Assembly: GCA_030715195.1 (NCBI GenBank)
Contig: JAUYVI010000006.1
Coordinates: forward strand, 310,001-374,000
DNA: 64,000 nucleotides
Direction: 5' to 3'
Source: Dongia sedimenti
Lineage (GTDB): Bacteria > Pseudomonadota > Alphaproteobacteria > Dongiales > Dongiaceae
Position 1 is the stretch's first letter; each line of letters opens with the position of its first letter. The translations under genes were made by a program, and so were the position numbers. This document shows, piece after piece, positions 27,308-35,172 of the stretch. Under the pieces are notes generated by a model. That model searched no databases. It saw nothing but the letters and a program-made list of their open reading frames with translations, and was not told where the DNA came from.

Positions 27308-27410
27308 GCCAGGCTCTGCGATCGCCGGTTGATTTCGACCCCCACTTCTGTTATTCACGCGGCCCTTCGTCGCAGAGTTTCGCGGCGTCGAGCACGGCAC
27401 GGAGAGAAAC

Positions 27411-27461
27411 ATGCGTTTCCTAACGTTGCCGGCCTTCCTGATCGCTCTCCCCTTGCATTAG
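27411..27461 (+). other. Very short ORF resembling a cut-off signal peptide
   Basis: ATG 27411 has a good ggagaga site upstream and encodes MRFLTLPAFLIALPLH before a stop. The basic and then hydrophobic sequence looks like the first half of a signal peptide. It could be the remnant of a secreted-protein gene, a leader peptide, or chance. No continuation of the protein is seen in the next 100 nt in any frame. Confidence 0.25.
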
Positions 27462-27572
27462 CAGCAGCGGGCCGGCGGTCCTGACTGCCGGCGGGCTGAA
27501 AATAGAAAAAGCATAGTCGCGGTGCGTTCGCGCGCCTGCGCCATGCTTGTGCAATGCGAGAAAGCGACTGCC

Positions 27573-29612
27573 ATGGTTGTTTCATCCAAGGCGGCGGTGG
27601 CCGCCTATGTCTCCGCGTTCCTGCGCGCGCTCGATCCAGCGTCGCCGGCAGGACGGAGATTGACCGGCTGGCTGCGGTACAACAGCAGCCTGCTCGGACT
27701 CGATTTCGAGGCCGCGATCCGCCCGGCGAAGCGCGCCGGGCGTCGGCCGCGCGCGCCGTCGGCGGATCGCCCGCTCTCTGGGCGCGCTTGGGCGAAGCTC
27801 GGGAAGACGCTCGACGCCATAGCCACGCGCGAAGCCTCGGCCCCGGACCCGATCGCGGAAAACTTCGCGGCCTTCGTCGATGCGATCGGCCTTTCCGTCG
27901 AGCAGGCGGCGGTGCTGCGCTTGGTATTCGAAGCCGCGCGCGACAGCACCTTCGATCGGCTCTGCGACGCCCTGGTGGAGTGCCGCGTCGCGGACAACTA
28001 TGGCCTGATCGCGCTCGGCCTCGGGACCGATTCCGGCGCGGTGGTGCGCGCCGCGAATAGCGCGAATCTCGCCGGTCTGATGAAGATCTATGGCGGGGCC
28101 GGCGAGCGGTTCAGCGCCTATATCCCCTACCGGGTCATCAATGCACTGCTGCCGCCGAACCACGGATTGGCTGCCATCGAACGCAGCCTGATCGGCGCGC
28201 CGATGCCGGCCGAGCTCACCCTGGCGGATTTCGACCACATCGGAAGCGAGTGCGATTTCCTGCTGCGGCTGCTGCGCAATGCGCTCGACCGGCGGAGGCC
28301 CGGCATCAACGTTCTGCTGGTCGGGGTTCCGGGAACCGGCAAGACCGAGCTCTGCAAGACCCTGGCCGCCGAGCTCCGCTGCGCGCTCTTCGCGATCGGC
28401 GAAGCCGATGATTCCGGCGCCGAGCCCGATCGCGGCGAGCGGCTGGATGCACTCAAGCTCGCTGCACCGCTGGCCGCGCGCCGCGGCAACGCGATCCTGC
28501 TGTTCGACGAAATGCAGGATCTGCTGGCCGACGAGTCACCCAACGGCAATGCCCAGAAGGCCGGGTCGAAGGTCTATTTCAACCGCATGCTGGAGCAGAA
28601 TCCGGTTCCCGTCCTGTGGACCAGCAACAGCATCCGTGAATGCGATCCGGCTTTCCTGCGGCGCATGACCTACATCCTGGAGATGCAGGCGATGCCGATC
28701 GCTGCGCGGGCGTCGATGCTCGAGAACGGCGCGCGGCAATGCGGTCTGCGCATCGACCCAGGTCAGGCCAAGCAGCTTGCCCGGCGCTATCCCGTGGCGC
28801 CCGCTATTCTGAAGGGGGCGGTGCAGGCGGTGGCGATTGCCGGCGGCAATGCGGAGGAGATCGACCTCGTGGCCGGGCCGATGAGCCGCTTCGTCGCCGG
28901 CCGTCGTGCCGTTGCACCGGCCAAGTCGGTACCGTTCCTGCCGGAGCTCGCCAACGCGGATATCGATCTCTCGATGATCGAGCGCGCGGCGACGGCATCG
29001 GCCGCATCCGAGCTGTCGCTCTTCTTCTATGGGCCGCCGGGGACCGGCAAGAGCGCTTTCGCCCGTCACCTTGCGGAAACGATGGCGCTCGAGCCGATGC
29101 TGCGGCGGGGCTCCGATCTGCTGTCGAAGTGGATTGGCGATACCGAGAAGCAGCTGGCCCGGGCCTTCGCCGAAGCGCGCAACGATCGGCGCTTTCTCAT
29201 CATCGATGAGGCGGAGCCGTTCCTGTGGAATCGCTCGGCCGAGAGCCGGAGCTGGGAAGTCTCAATGGTGGACGAGCTGCTGATCCAGATGGAGAGCCAC
29301 ACCTTGCCCTTCGCCTGCACCACCAACCTGCCGGAGGCGGTCGACTCGGCGGCACTGCGGCGCTTCAGCCTCAAGGTGAAGTTCGATTATCTGACGCCGG
29401 ACCAGACGGCCAAGGCCTACGCGCATTTCTTCACGCGCGAGGCGCCTCCGTCGCTGCGCCATCTGACGGCGCTGACGCCGAGCGATTTCGCCAGTGTGGC
29501 GAAGCGCTGCCGCTTGCTCAATCTGCCGATGGACCGCGACGCGCCGTTGCTGACGATGCTGGAGGGCGAGGTTGCCGGAAAGCGCCTGCCGACACGGAAG
29601 ATCGGATTCTGA
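27573..29612 (+). CDS. Tandem AAA+ ATPase with unknown N-terminal domain
   Basis: 679 residues. The first 230 residues are helical with no recognised domain. AAA domain 1 has Walker A GVPGTGKT near residue 250, Walker B ILLFDEMQDL and sensor-1 region LWTSNS. AAA domain 2 has GPPGTGKS near residue 487, Walker B FLIIDEAEPFL, sensor-1 CTTN and an arginine pair ALRRF. Both sites appear complete for ATP hydrolysis. The layout is that of Cdc48-like remodelling ATPases, but the N-terminal part is different. It stands alone; the next gene on the strand follows a strong terminator. Its target is unknown. Confidence 0.85.
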   Translation: MVVSSKAAVAAYVSAFLRALDPASPAGRRLTGWLRYNSSLLGLDFEAAIRPAKRAGRRPRAPSADRPLSGRAWAKLGKTLDAIATREASAPDPIAENFAAFVDAIGLSVEQAAVLRLVFEAARDSTFDRLCDALVECRVADNYGLIALGLGTDSGAVVRAANSANLAGLMKIYGGAGERFSAYIPYRVINALLPPNHGLAAIERSLIGAPMPAELTLADFDHIGSECDFLLRLLRNALDRRRPGINVLLVGVPGTGKTELCKTLAAELRCALFAIGEADDSGAEPDRGERLDALKLAAPLAARRGNAILLFDEMQDLLADESPNGNAQKAGSKVYFNRMLEQNPVPVLWTSNSIRECDPAFLRRMTYILEMQAMPIAARASMLENGARQCGLRIDPGQAKQLARRYPVAPAILKGAVQAVAIAGGNAEEIDLVAGPMSRFVAGRRAVAPAKSVPFLPELANADIDLSMIERAATASAASELSLFFYGPPGTGKSAFARHLAETMALEPMLRRGSDLLSKWIGDTEKQLARAFAEARNDRRFLIIDEAEPFLWNRSAESRSWEVSMVDELLIQMESHTLPFACTTNLPEAVDSAALRRFSLKVKFDYLTPDQTAKAYAHFFTREAPPSLRHLTALTPSDFASVAKRCRLLNLPMDRDAPLLTMLEGEVAGKRLPTRKIGF

Positions 29613-29880
29613 TCCCGCCTGTCATCGGAAAGCGACTTGACGTCGCCGGACAACAGGCGTACATCGCCGCCCTCCCGCACAGGTTGCGGGGTAACGTCGA
29701 GATCGAGAGAGCCAGAGAATGCGATTCGCGCACGAACATGCAGAGCCAAGGATGGCGCCGGCGAAAGCCGCGATCGCCGGCGCTCGCATTTTGCGCGCGC
29801 CGCGGCGGGATAATCCCGCTTCCGCGGGCTTGGAGGGTGCGATGACGCGGTAACGCGTCGCCGCAGAGGTCCAATCAGGA

Positions 29881-29925
29881 CCCCGCCGAGCCCCGCGCAA
29901 GCGGAAAGCTCCGGCGGGGTTTTTT
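29881..29925 (+). terminator. Strong rho-independent terminator
   Basis: CCCCGCC (29881-29887) pairs with GGCGGGG (29913-29919). Inside it GAGC pairs with GCTC across a one-base bulge, and CCGC-GCAA-GCGG forms an inner GNRA hairpin. Six T residues (29920-29925) follow at once. It separates the AAA ATPase transcript, or a small RNA, from the tRNA-rtcB unit. Confidence 0.85.
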
Positions 29926-29969
29926 GTTGTCTGAAACGCAACCGTGGAGTGCGCGGCTGCGAAGCAAAG

Positions 29970-30049
29970 CGCTCGACCCCATGGGTGCCCTTTGGCACCG
30001 TCGAGCGTGGAACCGCGCCCGGCTCGCCACCCTCAGGGCGAGCCGGGCG
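29970..30049 (+). ncRNA. Two strong tandem hairpins directly upstream of the tRNA
   Basis: Hairpin A: outer stem CGCTCGAC/GTCGAGCG (29970-29977/30000-30007) stacked on inner GGTGCC-CTTT-GGCACC (29984-29999), with CCCATG bulged on the 5' side. Hairpin B: a perfect 13-bp stem CGCCCGGCTCGCC/GGCGAGCCGGGCG (30016-30028/30037-30049) with an 8-nt loop. There are no T-runs, so terminators are unlikely. They end 15 nt before the tRNA and may form one structured transcript with it, a 5' leader for tRNA processing, or a Y-RNA-like element (inference). Confidence 0.5.
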
Positions 30050-30064
30050 GGGACGTGGAGATCA

Positions 30065-30155
30065 CGGGGTGTAGCTCAGTCCGATCAGAGCGCTCGGTTC
30101 GGATCCGAGAGGCCAGGCTTGGACCATTGGGGTTCAAATCCTCGCACCCCGACCA
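30065..30155 (+). tRNA. Abnormal tRNA, anticodon CGG (Pro), with long variable arm
   Basis: A 91-nt cloverleaf can be drawn: acceptor CGGGGTG/CACCCCG, A73 and encoded CCA; D stem GCTC/GAGC; anticodon stem CTCGG/CCGAG with loop TTCGGAT (anticodon CGG); T loop TTCAAAT. The acceptor end and anticodon fit tRNA-Pro. Three things do not: an 18-nt variable region that folds as GGCCA-GGCT-TGGACC with one bulged A, as in type-II tRNAs; a D-loop AGTCCGATCA lacking the G18-G19 pair; and A37 in place of the G37 normal for tRNA-Pro. An 8+4 acceptor/T-stem fold is also possible. It lies 30 nt before rtcB. Confidence 0.7.
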
Positions 30156-30185
30156 GGATGGTAAAGTGAAGGAAGAGAGGGTCGG

Positions 30186-31397
30186 ATGGAGACCAAGTTG
30201 GAGACCCAGTACGAGCAGTTCGAGACCGGCGCCGCGCCGGTCAAGGCCTGGACCCGCGGCGTGCCGATCGAGGACGCCGCGCGGCGCCAGGTCGAGAACG
30301 TGGCGCGGTTGCCGTTCATCCACGGCCATGTCGCCGTCATGCCCGACGTCCATTTCGGGCGCGGCGCCACCGTCGGCAGCGTGATCCCGACCAAGGGCGC
30401 CATCATCCCGGCCGCGGTCGGGGTCGATATCGGCTGCGGCATGTGCGCGGTGAAGACCAGCCTCACCAGCCACGATCTGCCGGAAACCCTGAAGCCGCTG
30501 CGGAGCGCCATCGAGAAGGCGGTTCCGGTCGGCTTCGGCGACTATGGCGATCACGTGCCGAAGGCTTCGGAGAAGGTCTGGTACCAGCGGCTGAAGGAGC
30601 GCTATGACCTCCTGCAGCAGCAGTATCCGGCGGTGGCCACCAGCAAGAGCCCGGCGCGCCAGCTCGGCACGCTCGGCGGCGGCAACCACTTCATCGAAGT
30701 CTGCCTGGACCAGGACGACGCGGTCTGGGTGATGCTGCATTCCGGTTCCCGCGGCGTCGGCAACCGGATCGGCCAGCACTTCATCGCCGCGGCCAAGGCG
30801 GAAATGGAGCGGTTGGGCGTGTTGCTGCCCGACCGGGACCTCGCCTACTTGAAGGAGGGGTCGGTCCTGTTTGATGACTATGTCGATGCGGTCTCCTGGG
30901 CGCAGGACTACGCGCGTATGAACCGTGCGGTCATGCTGGAGCGGGTGCTGGACGTGCTGAAGGCATCGTTCAAGGACTTCGCCACCAGCGACCACGCGGT
31001 GAACTGCCATCACAACTACATCGCCCGAGAGGTCCATTTCGGCGACAAGGTGTGGGTGACGCGGAAGGGTGCGGTCTCGGCGCAGTCCGGCGAGCTCGGG
31101 ATCATCCCGGGCTCGATGGGGGCGAAGAGCTTCATCGTCCGCGGCAAGGGCAATGCGGAAAGCTTCTGCTCCTGCTCCCACGGCGCCGGGCGGGTGATGT
31201 CGCGCGGCGCCGCCAAGGAGCGGTTCTCGCTTGAGGACCATGCCTTGGCCACCGCGCATGTCGAATGCCGCAAGGACACCGGTGTCATCGACGAGACGCC
31301 GGGGGCCTACAAGGACATCGACGCCGTCATGGCGGCGCAGAGCGATCTCGTCGAGATCGTTTCGACGCTCCGCCAGGTGGTCTGCGTGAAGGGGTGA
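30186..31397 (+). CDS. rtcB: RtcB family RNA-splicing/repair ligase
   Basis: 403 residues, full length. Metal and active-site segments are intact: DIGCGM (Mn-binding Cys), GGGNHFIE, HSGSRG, NCHHNYI and the guanylylated His in CSHGAGRVMSR. RtcB joins 2',3'-cyclic phosphate or 3'-phosphate ends to 5'-OH ends using GTP, as in repair of cleaved tRNA. ATG 30186 follows ggaagagagg. No RtcA, RtcR, Ro60 or archease gene is in the window; the direct upstream neighbour is the abnormal tRNA, probably in the same transcript. Confidence 0.95.
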   Translation: METKLETQYEQFETGAAPVKAWTRGVPIEDAARRQVENVARLPFIHGHVAVMPDVHFGRGATVGSVIPTKGAIIPAAVGVDIGCGMCAVKTSLTSHDLPETLKPLRSAIEKAVPVGFGDYGDHVPKASEKVWYQRLKERYDLLQQQYPAVATSKSPARQLGTLGGGNHFIEVCLDQDDAVWVMLHSGSRGVGNRIGQHFIAAAKAEMERLGVLLPDRDLAYLKEGSVLFDDYVDAVSWAQDYARMNRAVMLERVLDVLKASFKDFATSDHAVNCHHNYIAREVHFGDKVWVTRKGAVSAQSGELGIIPGSMGAKSFIVRGKGNAESFCSCSHGAGRVMSRGAAKERFSLEDHALATAHVECRKDTGVIDETPGAYKDIDAVMAAQSDLVEIVSTLRQVVCVKG

Positions 31398-31403
31398 GCG
31401 GCG

Positions 31404-31429
31404 GCCGGCTCGGGGCGACCCGGGCCGGC
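31404..31429 (+). terminator. Hairpin after rtcB
   Basis: GCCGGCTCGGG (31404-31414) pairs with CCCGGGCCGGC (31419-31429) over 11 bp including one G-U, with a GCGA tetraloop, 7 nt after the rtcB stop. No T-run follows, so it may end transcription only weakly or protect the 3' end. Confidence 0.45.
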
Positions 31430-31511
31430 TGTCATGAATCTCGGCGGGGCCAAGGCCGCGTCCGGATCGAAGGCATCCTCGAGTTCGATGGCAGCGAAAG
31501 AGGGGTGCGTC

Positions 31512-31865
31512 TCACTTCACTGGCAGCGCCATGCTCAATGCATCGAGTAAGTTCTGGGATGGGTAGGCTTGGCAAACCCGGCGCAAGTCAGCATGGAACC
31601 TCGTGATGCGGTCGAGATACTTGCCATCCTTGTGCTCGACATATCGAGCTTCGAAGTAGCCCAGGGCGAAGAAGAACGCGTAGCTGTAGTTCGACCTTTC
31701 CGGCTCTTTGGTCTCCAGGCGACCATGCAAATACTCAGCGCAGGTATAGTTCTGTGCCATCCACCCTTGCGCCATAGTGTCTGCAGCTGCTTCTGTCACC
31801 GCTATAGTGAGGGGTGTTCCCAGAAGGGCACCCGCGCAGGCGAGACTTGCAAGAATCTTCCTCAT
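31512..31865 (-). CDS. Small secreted protein, HdeA-like pattern
   Basis: 117 residues. Signal peptide MRKILASLACAGALLGTPL with likely cleavage near residue 28. The mature part has two cysteines (about 42 and 98) in the spacing style of HdeA acid chaperones: TCAEYLHG, then AFFFALGYFEARY, then RRVCQAYPSQNLLDAL. Similarity to HdeA is by pattern only. GC content is lower than in neighbouring genes and the region upstream is AT-rich, which may signal transfer. The start is uncertain; an in-frame TTG at 31892 would add 9 residues. Confidence 0.6.
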   Translation of the reverse strand: MRKILASLACAGALLGTPLTIAVTEAAADTMAQGWMAQNYTCAEYLHGRLETKEPERSNYSYAFFFALGYFEARYVEHKDGKYLDRITRFHADLRRVCQAYPSQNLLDALSMALPVK

Positions 31866-32111
31866 CCCAAAGGTATCCGCTGTGTTTCGCAATGCATGGA
31901 TGATGACACTAGATGAAGGCTAAAGTGAGACGGACGCCTCCAGACGCCAGGGTCAGCTCCATAGGTGACGACAACTACAATCGACTAGATCGATCATTAT
32001 GGCCAGTTTTATCCATTTTACTAATTATGGAATACGTCTAATTTGCACACAGCGAAGGCGCTTTGCCTCCGTACCTGCCCATTCATTTCAAGCCCTAGGG
32101 AAATTGCCAAC

Positions 32112-32675
32112 ATGTCTCTCGTGAATACCAAGGTTAAGCCGTTCAAAGCGCAGGCTTTCAAGGCCGGCAAGTTCGTCGAGGTGAGCGAAGCCACCATCGC
32201 CGGCAAGTGGGCCGTCTTCTTCTTCTATCCGGCCGACTTCACCTTCGTTTGCCCGACCGAGCTCGGCGACGTCGCCGACCATTACGCGGAGCTGCAGAAG
32301 CTCGGCGTCGAGGTCTTCTCCGTCTCGACCGACACCCATTTCACCCACAAGGCCTGGCATGACGCCTCCGACACCATCGCCAAGGTCCAGTACTTCATGA
32401 TCGGCGACCCGACCCACGAGATCAGCACCAACTTCGAGGTGCTGCGTCCGGGCCAGGGCCTGGCCGACCGCGGCACCTTCATCGTCGATCCGCAGGGCGT
32501 CATCCAGTCGGTGGAAGTGACCGCCGAGGGCATCGGCCGCGACGCGACCGAACTGCTGCGCAGGATCAAGGCCGCGCAGTACGTGGCGGCGCATCCGGGC
32601 GAGGTCTGCCCGGCGAAGTGGAAAGAGGGTGCCAAGACCCTCGCGCCGTCCCTCGAACTGGTCGGCAAGATCTAG
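32112..32675 (+). CDS. ahpC: Alkyl hydroperoxide reductase subunit C (peroxiredoxin)
   Basis: 187 residues, typical 2-Cys Prx1 type. Peroxidatic Cys47 lies in DFTFVCPTE, resolving Cys166 in GEVCPAKW, and the C-terminal tail is present. It reduces H2O2, organic peroxides and peroxynitrite using electrons from AhpF, encoded 103 nt downstream. The 245 nt upstream are unusually AT-rich for this window and must hold the promoter, but I could not assign clear -35/-10 boxes or an OxyR site. Confidence 0.96.
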   Translation: MSLVNTKVKPFKAQAFKAGKFVEVSEATIAGKWAVFFFYPADFTFVCPTELGDVADHYAELQKLGVEVFSVSTDTHFTHKAWHDASDTIAKVQYFMIGDPTHEISTNFEVLRPGQGLADRGTFIVDPQGVIQSVEVTAEGIGRDATELLRRIKAAQYVAAHPGEVCPAKWKEGAKTLAPSLELVGKI

Positions 32676-32778
32676 GCCGGCTTCGGAACCGGCCTTCCCC
32701 GTCGCGGGGAAGGCCGCGTGCCCACCCAATCCAAGAACTCAGATTACCGGTCTCAAGAAGACGGTCGGAGGGATGACC

Positions 32779-34362
32779 ATGCTCGACGAAACGATGAAGA
32801 CGCAGCTGAAGGGCTACTTGGAGCGGGTGGTGCGCCCGATCGAGATCGCGGCCCGCGTCGATGGCAGCGAGAACGCGCGGGAGATGATGGCGCTCCTCAA
32901 CGACATCGTTCCGCTCTCCGACCGGATCACCCTCACCGAGCACCGCGCTGCCGACAACGAGCGCGCGCCGTCGTTCTCGCTCACCAGCCCGGGCGTCGAC
33001 ATCCATCTCACCTTCGCCGGCCTGCCGATGGGCCATGAGTTCACTTCGCTGGTGCTGGCGCTGCTGCAGGTCGGCGGCTATCCGCCGAAGGTCGAGCAGG
33101 CGCTGATCGACCAGATCAAGGCGCTGGACGGCGACTACACCTTCGAGACCTATTTCTCGCAGTCCTGCCAGAACTGCCCGGACGTGGTGCAGGCGCTGAA
33201 CCTGATGGCGGTGCTGAATCCGCGCGTGAAGCACGTCGCCGTCGATGGCGCCTTGTTCCAGTCCGAGGTCGAGACCCGCCAGGTGATGTCGGTGCCGACC
33301 GTGTACCTCAACGGCGCGGTGTTCGGCCAGGGCCGCATGGATGCCGAGCAGATCGTCGCCAAGCTCGACACCGGCGCCAATGACCGCGCGGCCGAGCGCA
33401 TCAAGACCATGGAGGCGTTCGACGTGCTCGTCGTCGGCGGCGGCCCGGCGGGTGCCGCAGCCGCGATCTATGCGGCGCGCAAGGGCATCCGCACCGGTGT
33501 CGCGGCGGAACGCTTCGGCGGCCAGGTGCTCGACACGATGGGCATCGAGAACTTCATCTCGGTGCCCTACACCGAAGGTCCGAAGCTCGCGGCGGCGCTC
33601 GAGCAGCATGTGAAGAGCTATGACGTGGAGGTGATGAACCTGCAGCGCGCGGTGAAGCTCATCCCCGGCGATGTCGTCGAGGTGCAGCTCGCCAATGGCG
33701 CGTCCTTGCGCTCGAAGACGGTGATCCTTTCGACCGGCGCGCGCTGGCGGCAGATGGGTGTCCCCGGCGAGGAGGCCTATCGCAACAAGGGCGTCGCCTA
33801 TTGCCCGCATTGCGACGGCCCGCTGTTCAAGGGCAAGCGCGTCGCGGTGATCGGCGGCGGCAATTCCGGCGTCGAGGCGGCGATTGACCTCGCCGGCATC
33901 GTCGCGCACGTCACCCTGATCGAGTTCGACGTGAAGCTCCGCGCCGACGACGTGCTGCAGCGGAAGCTCCGCAGCCTGCCGAACGTCACCGTCATCACCT
34001 CCGCCAAGACCACGGAAGTGACCGGCGACGGCCAGAAGGTGACCGGCCTGGTCTACGAGGACCGCGCCGGCGGCGAGGTGCACCGCATCGCGCTGGAAGG
34101 CATCTTCGTGCAGATCGGCCTGCTGCCCAACACCGAATGGCTGAAGGGCACGCTCGACCTCTCGCCGCGCGGCGAGATCCTGGTGGACGATCGCGGCCAG
34201 ACTTCGGTGCCGGGCGTGTTCGCCGCCGGCGACTGCACCACGGTCCCGTACAAGCAGATCGTCATCGCCATGGGCGAAGGCTCGAAGGCCGGGCTCGCCG
34301 CCTTCGACCACCTGATCCGCACCTCCGCCCCCGCCGCGACGGCGGAGGCGAAGGTCGCTTGA
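32779..34362 (+). CDS. ahpF: Alkyl hydroperoxide reductase subunit F
   Basis: 527 residues. The N-terminal tandem thioredoxin-like domain has a CQNC redox pair. The FAD motif [12 protein letters not shown] comes next, the second redox centre CPHCDGP near the middle, and the NAD site [12 protein letters not shown]. It moves electrons from NADH to AhpC. ATG 32779 has ggaggg 6 nt upstream; ATG 32773 sits directly on that site and is less likely. Confidence 0.96.
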   Translation: MLDETMKTQLKGYLERVVRPIEIAARVDGSENAREMMALLNDIVPLSDRITLTEHRAADNERAPSFSLTSPGVDIHLTFAGLPMGHEFTSLVLALLQVGGYPPKVEQALIDQIKALDGDYTFETYFSQSCQNCPDVVQALNLMAVLNPRVKHVAVDGALFQSEVETRQVMSVPTVYLNGAVFGQGRMDAEQIVAKLDTGANDRAAERIKTMEAFDVLVVGGGPAGAAAAIYAARKGIRTGVAAERFGGQVLDTMGIENFISVPYTEGPKLAAALEQHVKSYDVEVMNLQRAVKLIPGDVVEVQLANGASLRSKTVILSTGARWRQMGVPGEEAYRNKGVAYCPHCDGPLFKGKRVAVIGGGNSGVEAAIDLAGIVAHVTLIEFDVKLRADDVLQRKLRSLPNVTVITSAKTTEVTGDGQKVTGLVYEDRAGGEVHRIALEGIFVQIGLLPNTEWLKGTLDLSPRGEILVDDRGQTSVPGVFAAGDCTTVPYKQIVIAMGEGSKAGLAAFDHLIRTSAPAATAEAKVA

Positions 34363-34369
34363 ACCTCGG

Positions 34370-34399
34370 CGTCACCCGCGGATTCGCCCGCGGGTGACG
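34370..34399. terminator. Perfect hairpin between convergent genes
   Basis: CGTCACCCGCG (34370-34380) pairs with CGCGGGTGACG (34389-34399), an 11-bp perfect stem with an 8-nt loop. It fills the 39-nt gap between the ends of ahpF and the isochorismatase-type gene. It is symmetric, so it could act in both directions, but no T-tract is visible on either side. Confidence 0.5.
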
Positions 34400-34401
34400 G
34401 C

Positions 34402-35049
34402 TTACTGCAGCTCCGCGATCACCTGATCCGTCGTGCGCTGCCGGCAATAGCCCTTGATCGCGTTGATCGAGAAGTCGTGCCGCTCCTGCGTGTAGGTGGC
34501 GCAGGCATCGGTCACCTGGGTCACCAGATAGCCGAGGTCGCAGGCGTCGCGGATGGCGCTCTCCACGCATTGGTCGGTGACGATGCCGGAGAGCACCAGC
34601 TGCTTCACGCCCAAGTTCCGCAGGATGTAGTCGATGTGGGTCGACACGAACACGCTGCTGGAGACCTTGGGCAGCCAGATCTCGTCGCCTTCCGGGGCCA
34701 GCTCGTCGATCACCTTGCCGTCCCAGGAGCCCTTCGGCACGTTGAAACCGGTGATCTTGTAGTCGAGGCTGCGGTCGCGCCCGTCCAGGGTCAGGCTCTC
34801 GATCGTGGTGTACATGACCTCGACCCCGGCCTGGCGCGCCGCCTTCTGCAGCCGCTGCATGTTGGGGACGACCCGGGTCTCGAGCTGCTGGAAGTACCAG
34901 GCGTATTTCTGCTCGAACTCTTGCGGCGTCGTGTCCTTGAACTCGGACCCGTTGCGCTTGGCGGCGAAGTTCTGGACGTCGATGAACAGCAGGGCGGTCT
35001 GCTTCGGCTGGATCGGGACGTCGCGGGAGAGAGTGGTTGCGGTGGTCAT
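34402..35049 (-). CDS. Isochorismatase-fold cysteine hydrolase
   Basis: 215 residues. The catalytic triad is visible: Asp24 (LLFIDVQ), Lys128 (LPKVSSS) and Cys161 (GIVTDQCVES), with the usual cis-peptide context before the Cys. The family includes amidases acting on ureido, biuret and nicotinamide-like substrates. Start at 35049 (MTTATTLSRDV); upstream residues in the frame have no homology. Divergent from the N-formylglutamate amidohydrolase-family gene, so an amide- or urea-type substrate in one pathway is plausible. Confidence 0.85.
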   Translation of the reverse strand: MTTATTLSRDVPIQPKQTALLFIDVQNFAAKRNGSEFKDTTPQEFEQKYAWYFQQLETRVVPNMQRLQKAARQAGVEVMYTTIESLTLDGRDRSLDYKITGFNVPKGSWDGKVIDELAPEGDEIWLPKVSSSVFVSTHIDYILRNLGVKQLVLSGIVTDQCVESAIRDACDLGYLVTQVTDACATYTQERHDFSINAIKGYCRQRTTDQVIAELQ

Positions 35050-35172
35050 GGTCGCTCGCTGAAAGTGGCCCCCAATTTTGTGGCCGCATGATTGCCGAAC
35101 ATGGGATTCAATCAAAGCGGAATCCTGTAAGGTGGCGAACCGACAGCCGCCTTCCCGAGGATCTTGAGTTCG

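Larger units (their letters stand above)
29613..30064 (+). other. Highly structured intergenic region between AAA ATPase and tRNA
   Basis: No protein gene is supported. The 450 nt are dense with perfect stems: a 10-bp hairpin GCGCCGGCGA/TCGCCGGCGC (29755-29764/29774-29783), GCGGGA-TAA-TCCCGC (29805-29819), GACGCG-GTAA-CGCGTC with a GNRA loop (29844-29859), GGTCC-AATCA-GGACC (29868-29882), an intrinsic terminator (29881-29925), and two large hairpins (29970-30049). The part before the terminator could be a small RNA ending there or a long 3' UTR. I see no clear sigma-70 promoter. Confidence 0.5.

Noticed and set aside
29924-30169. Open frame of 81 codons across the hairpins and tRNA
   Set aside because: The translation is Arg/Ser/Trp-rich with no family match, and the DNA is better explained by the hairpins and the tRNA.
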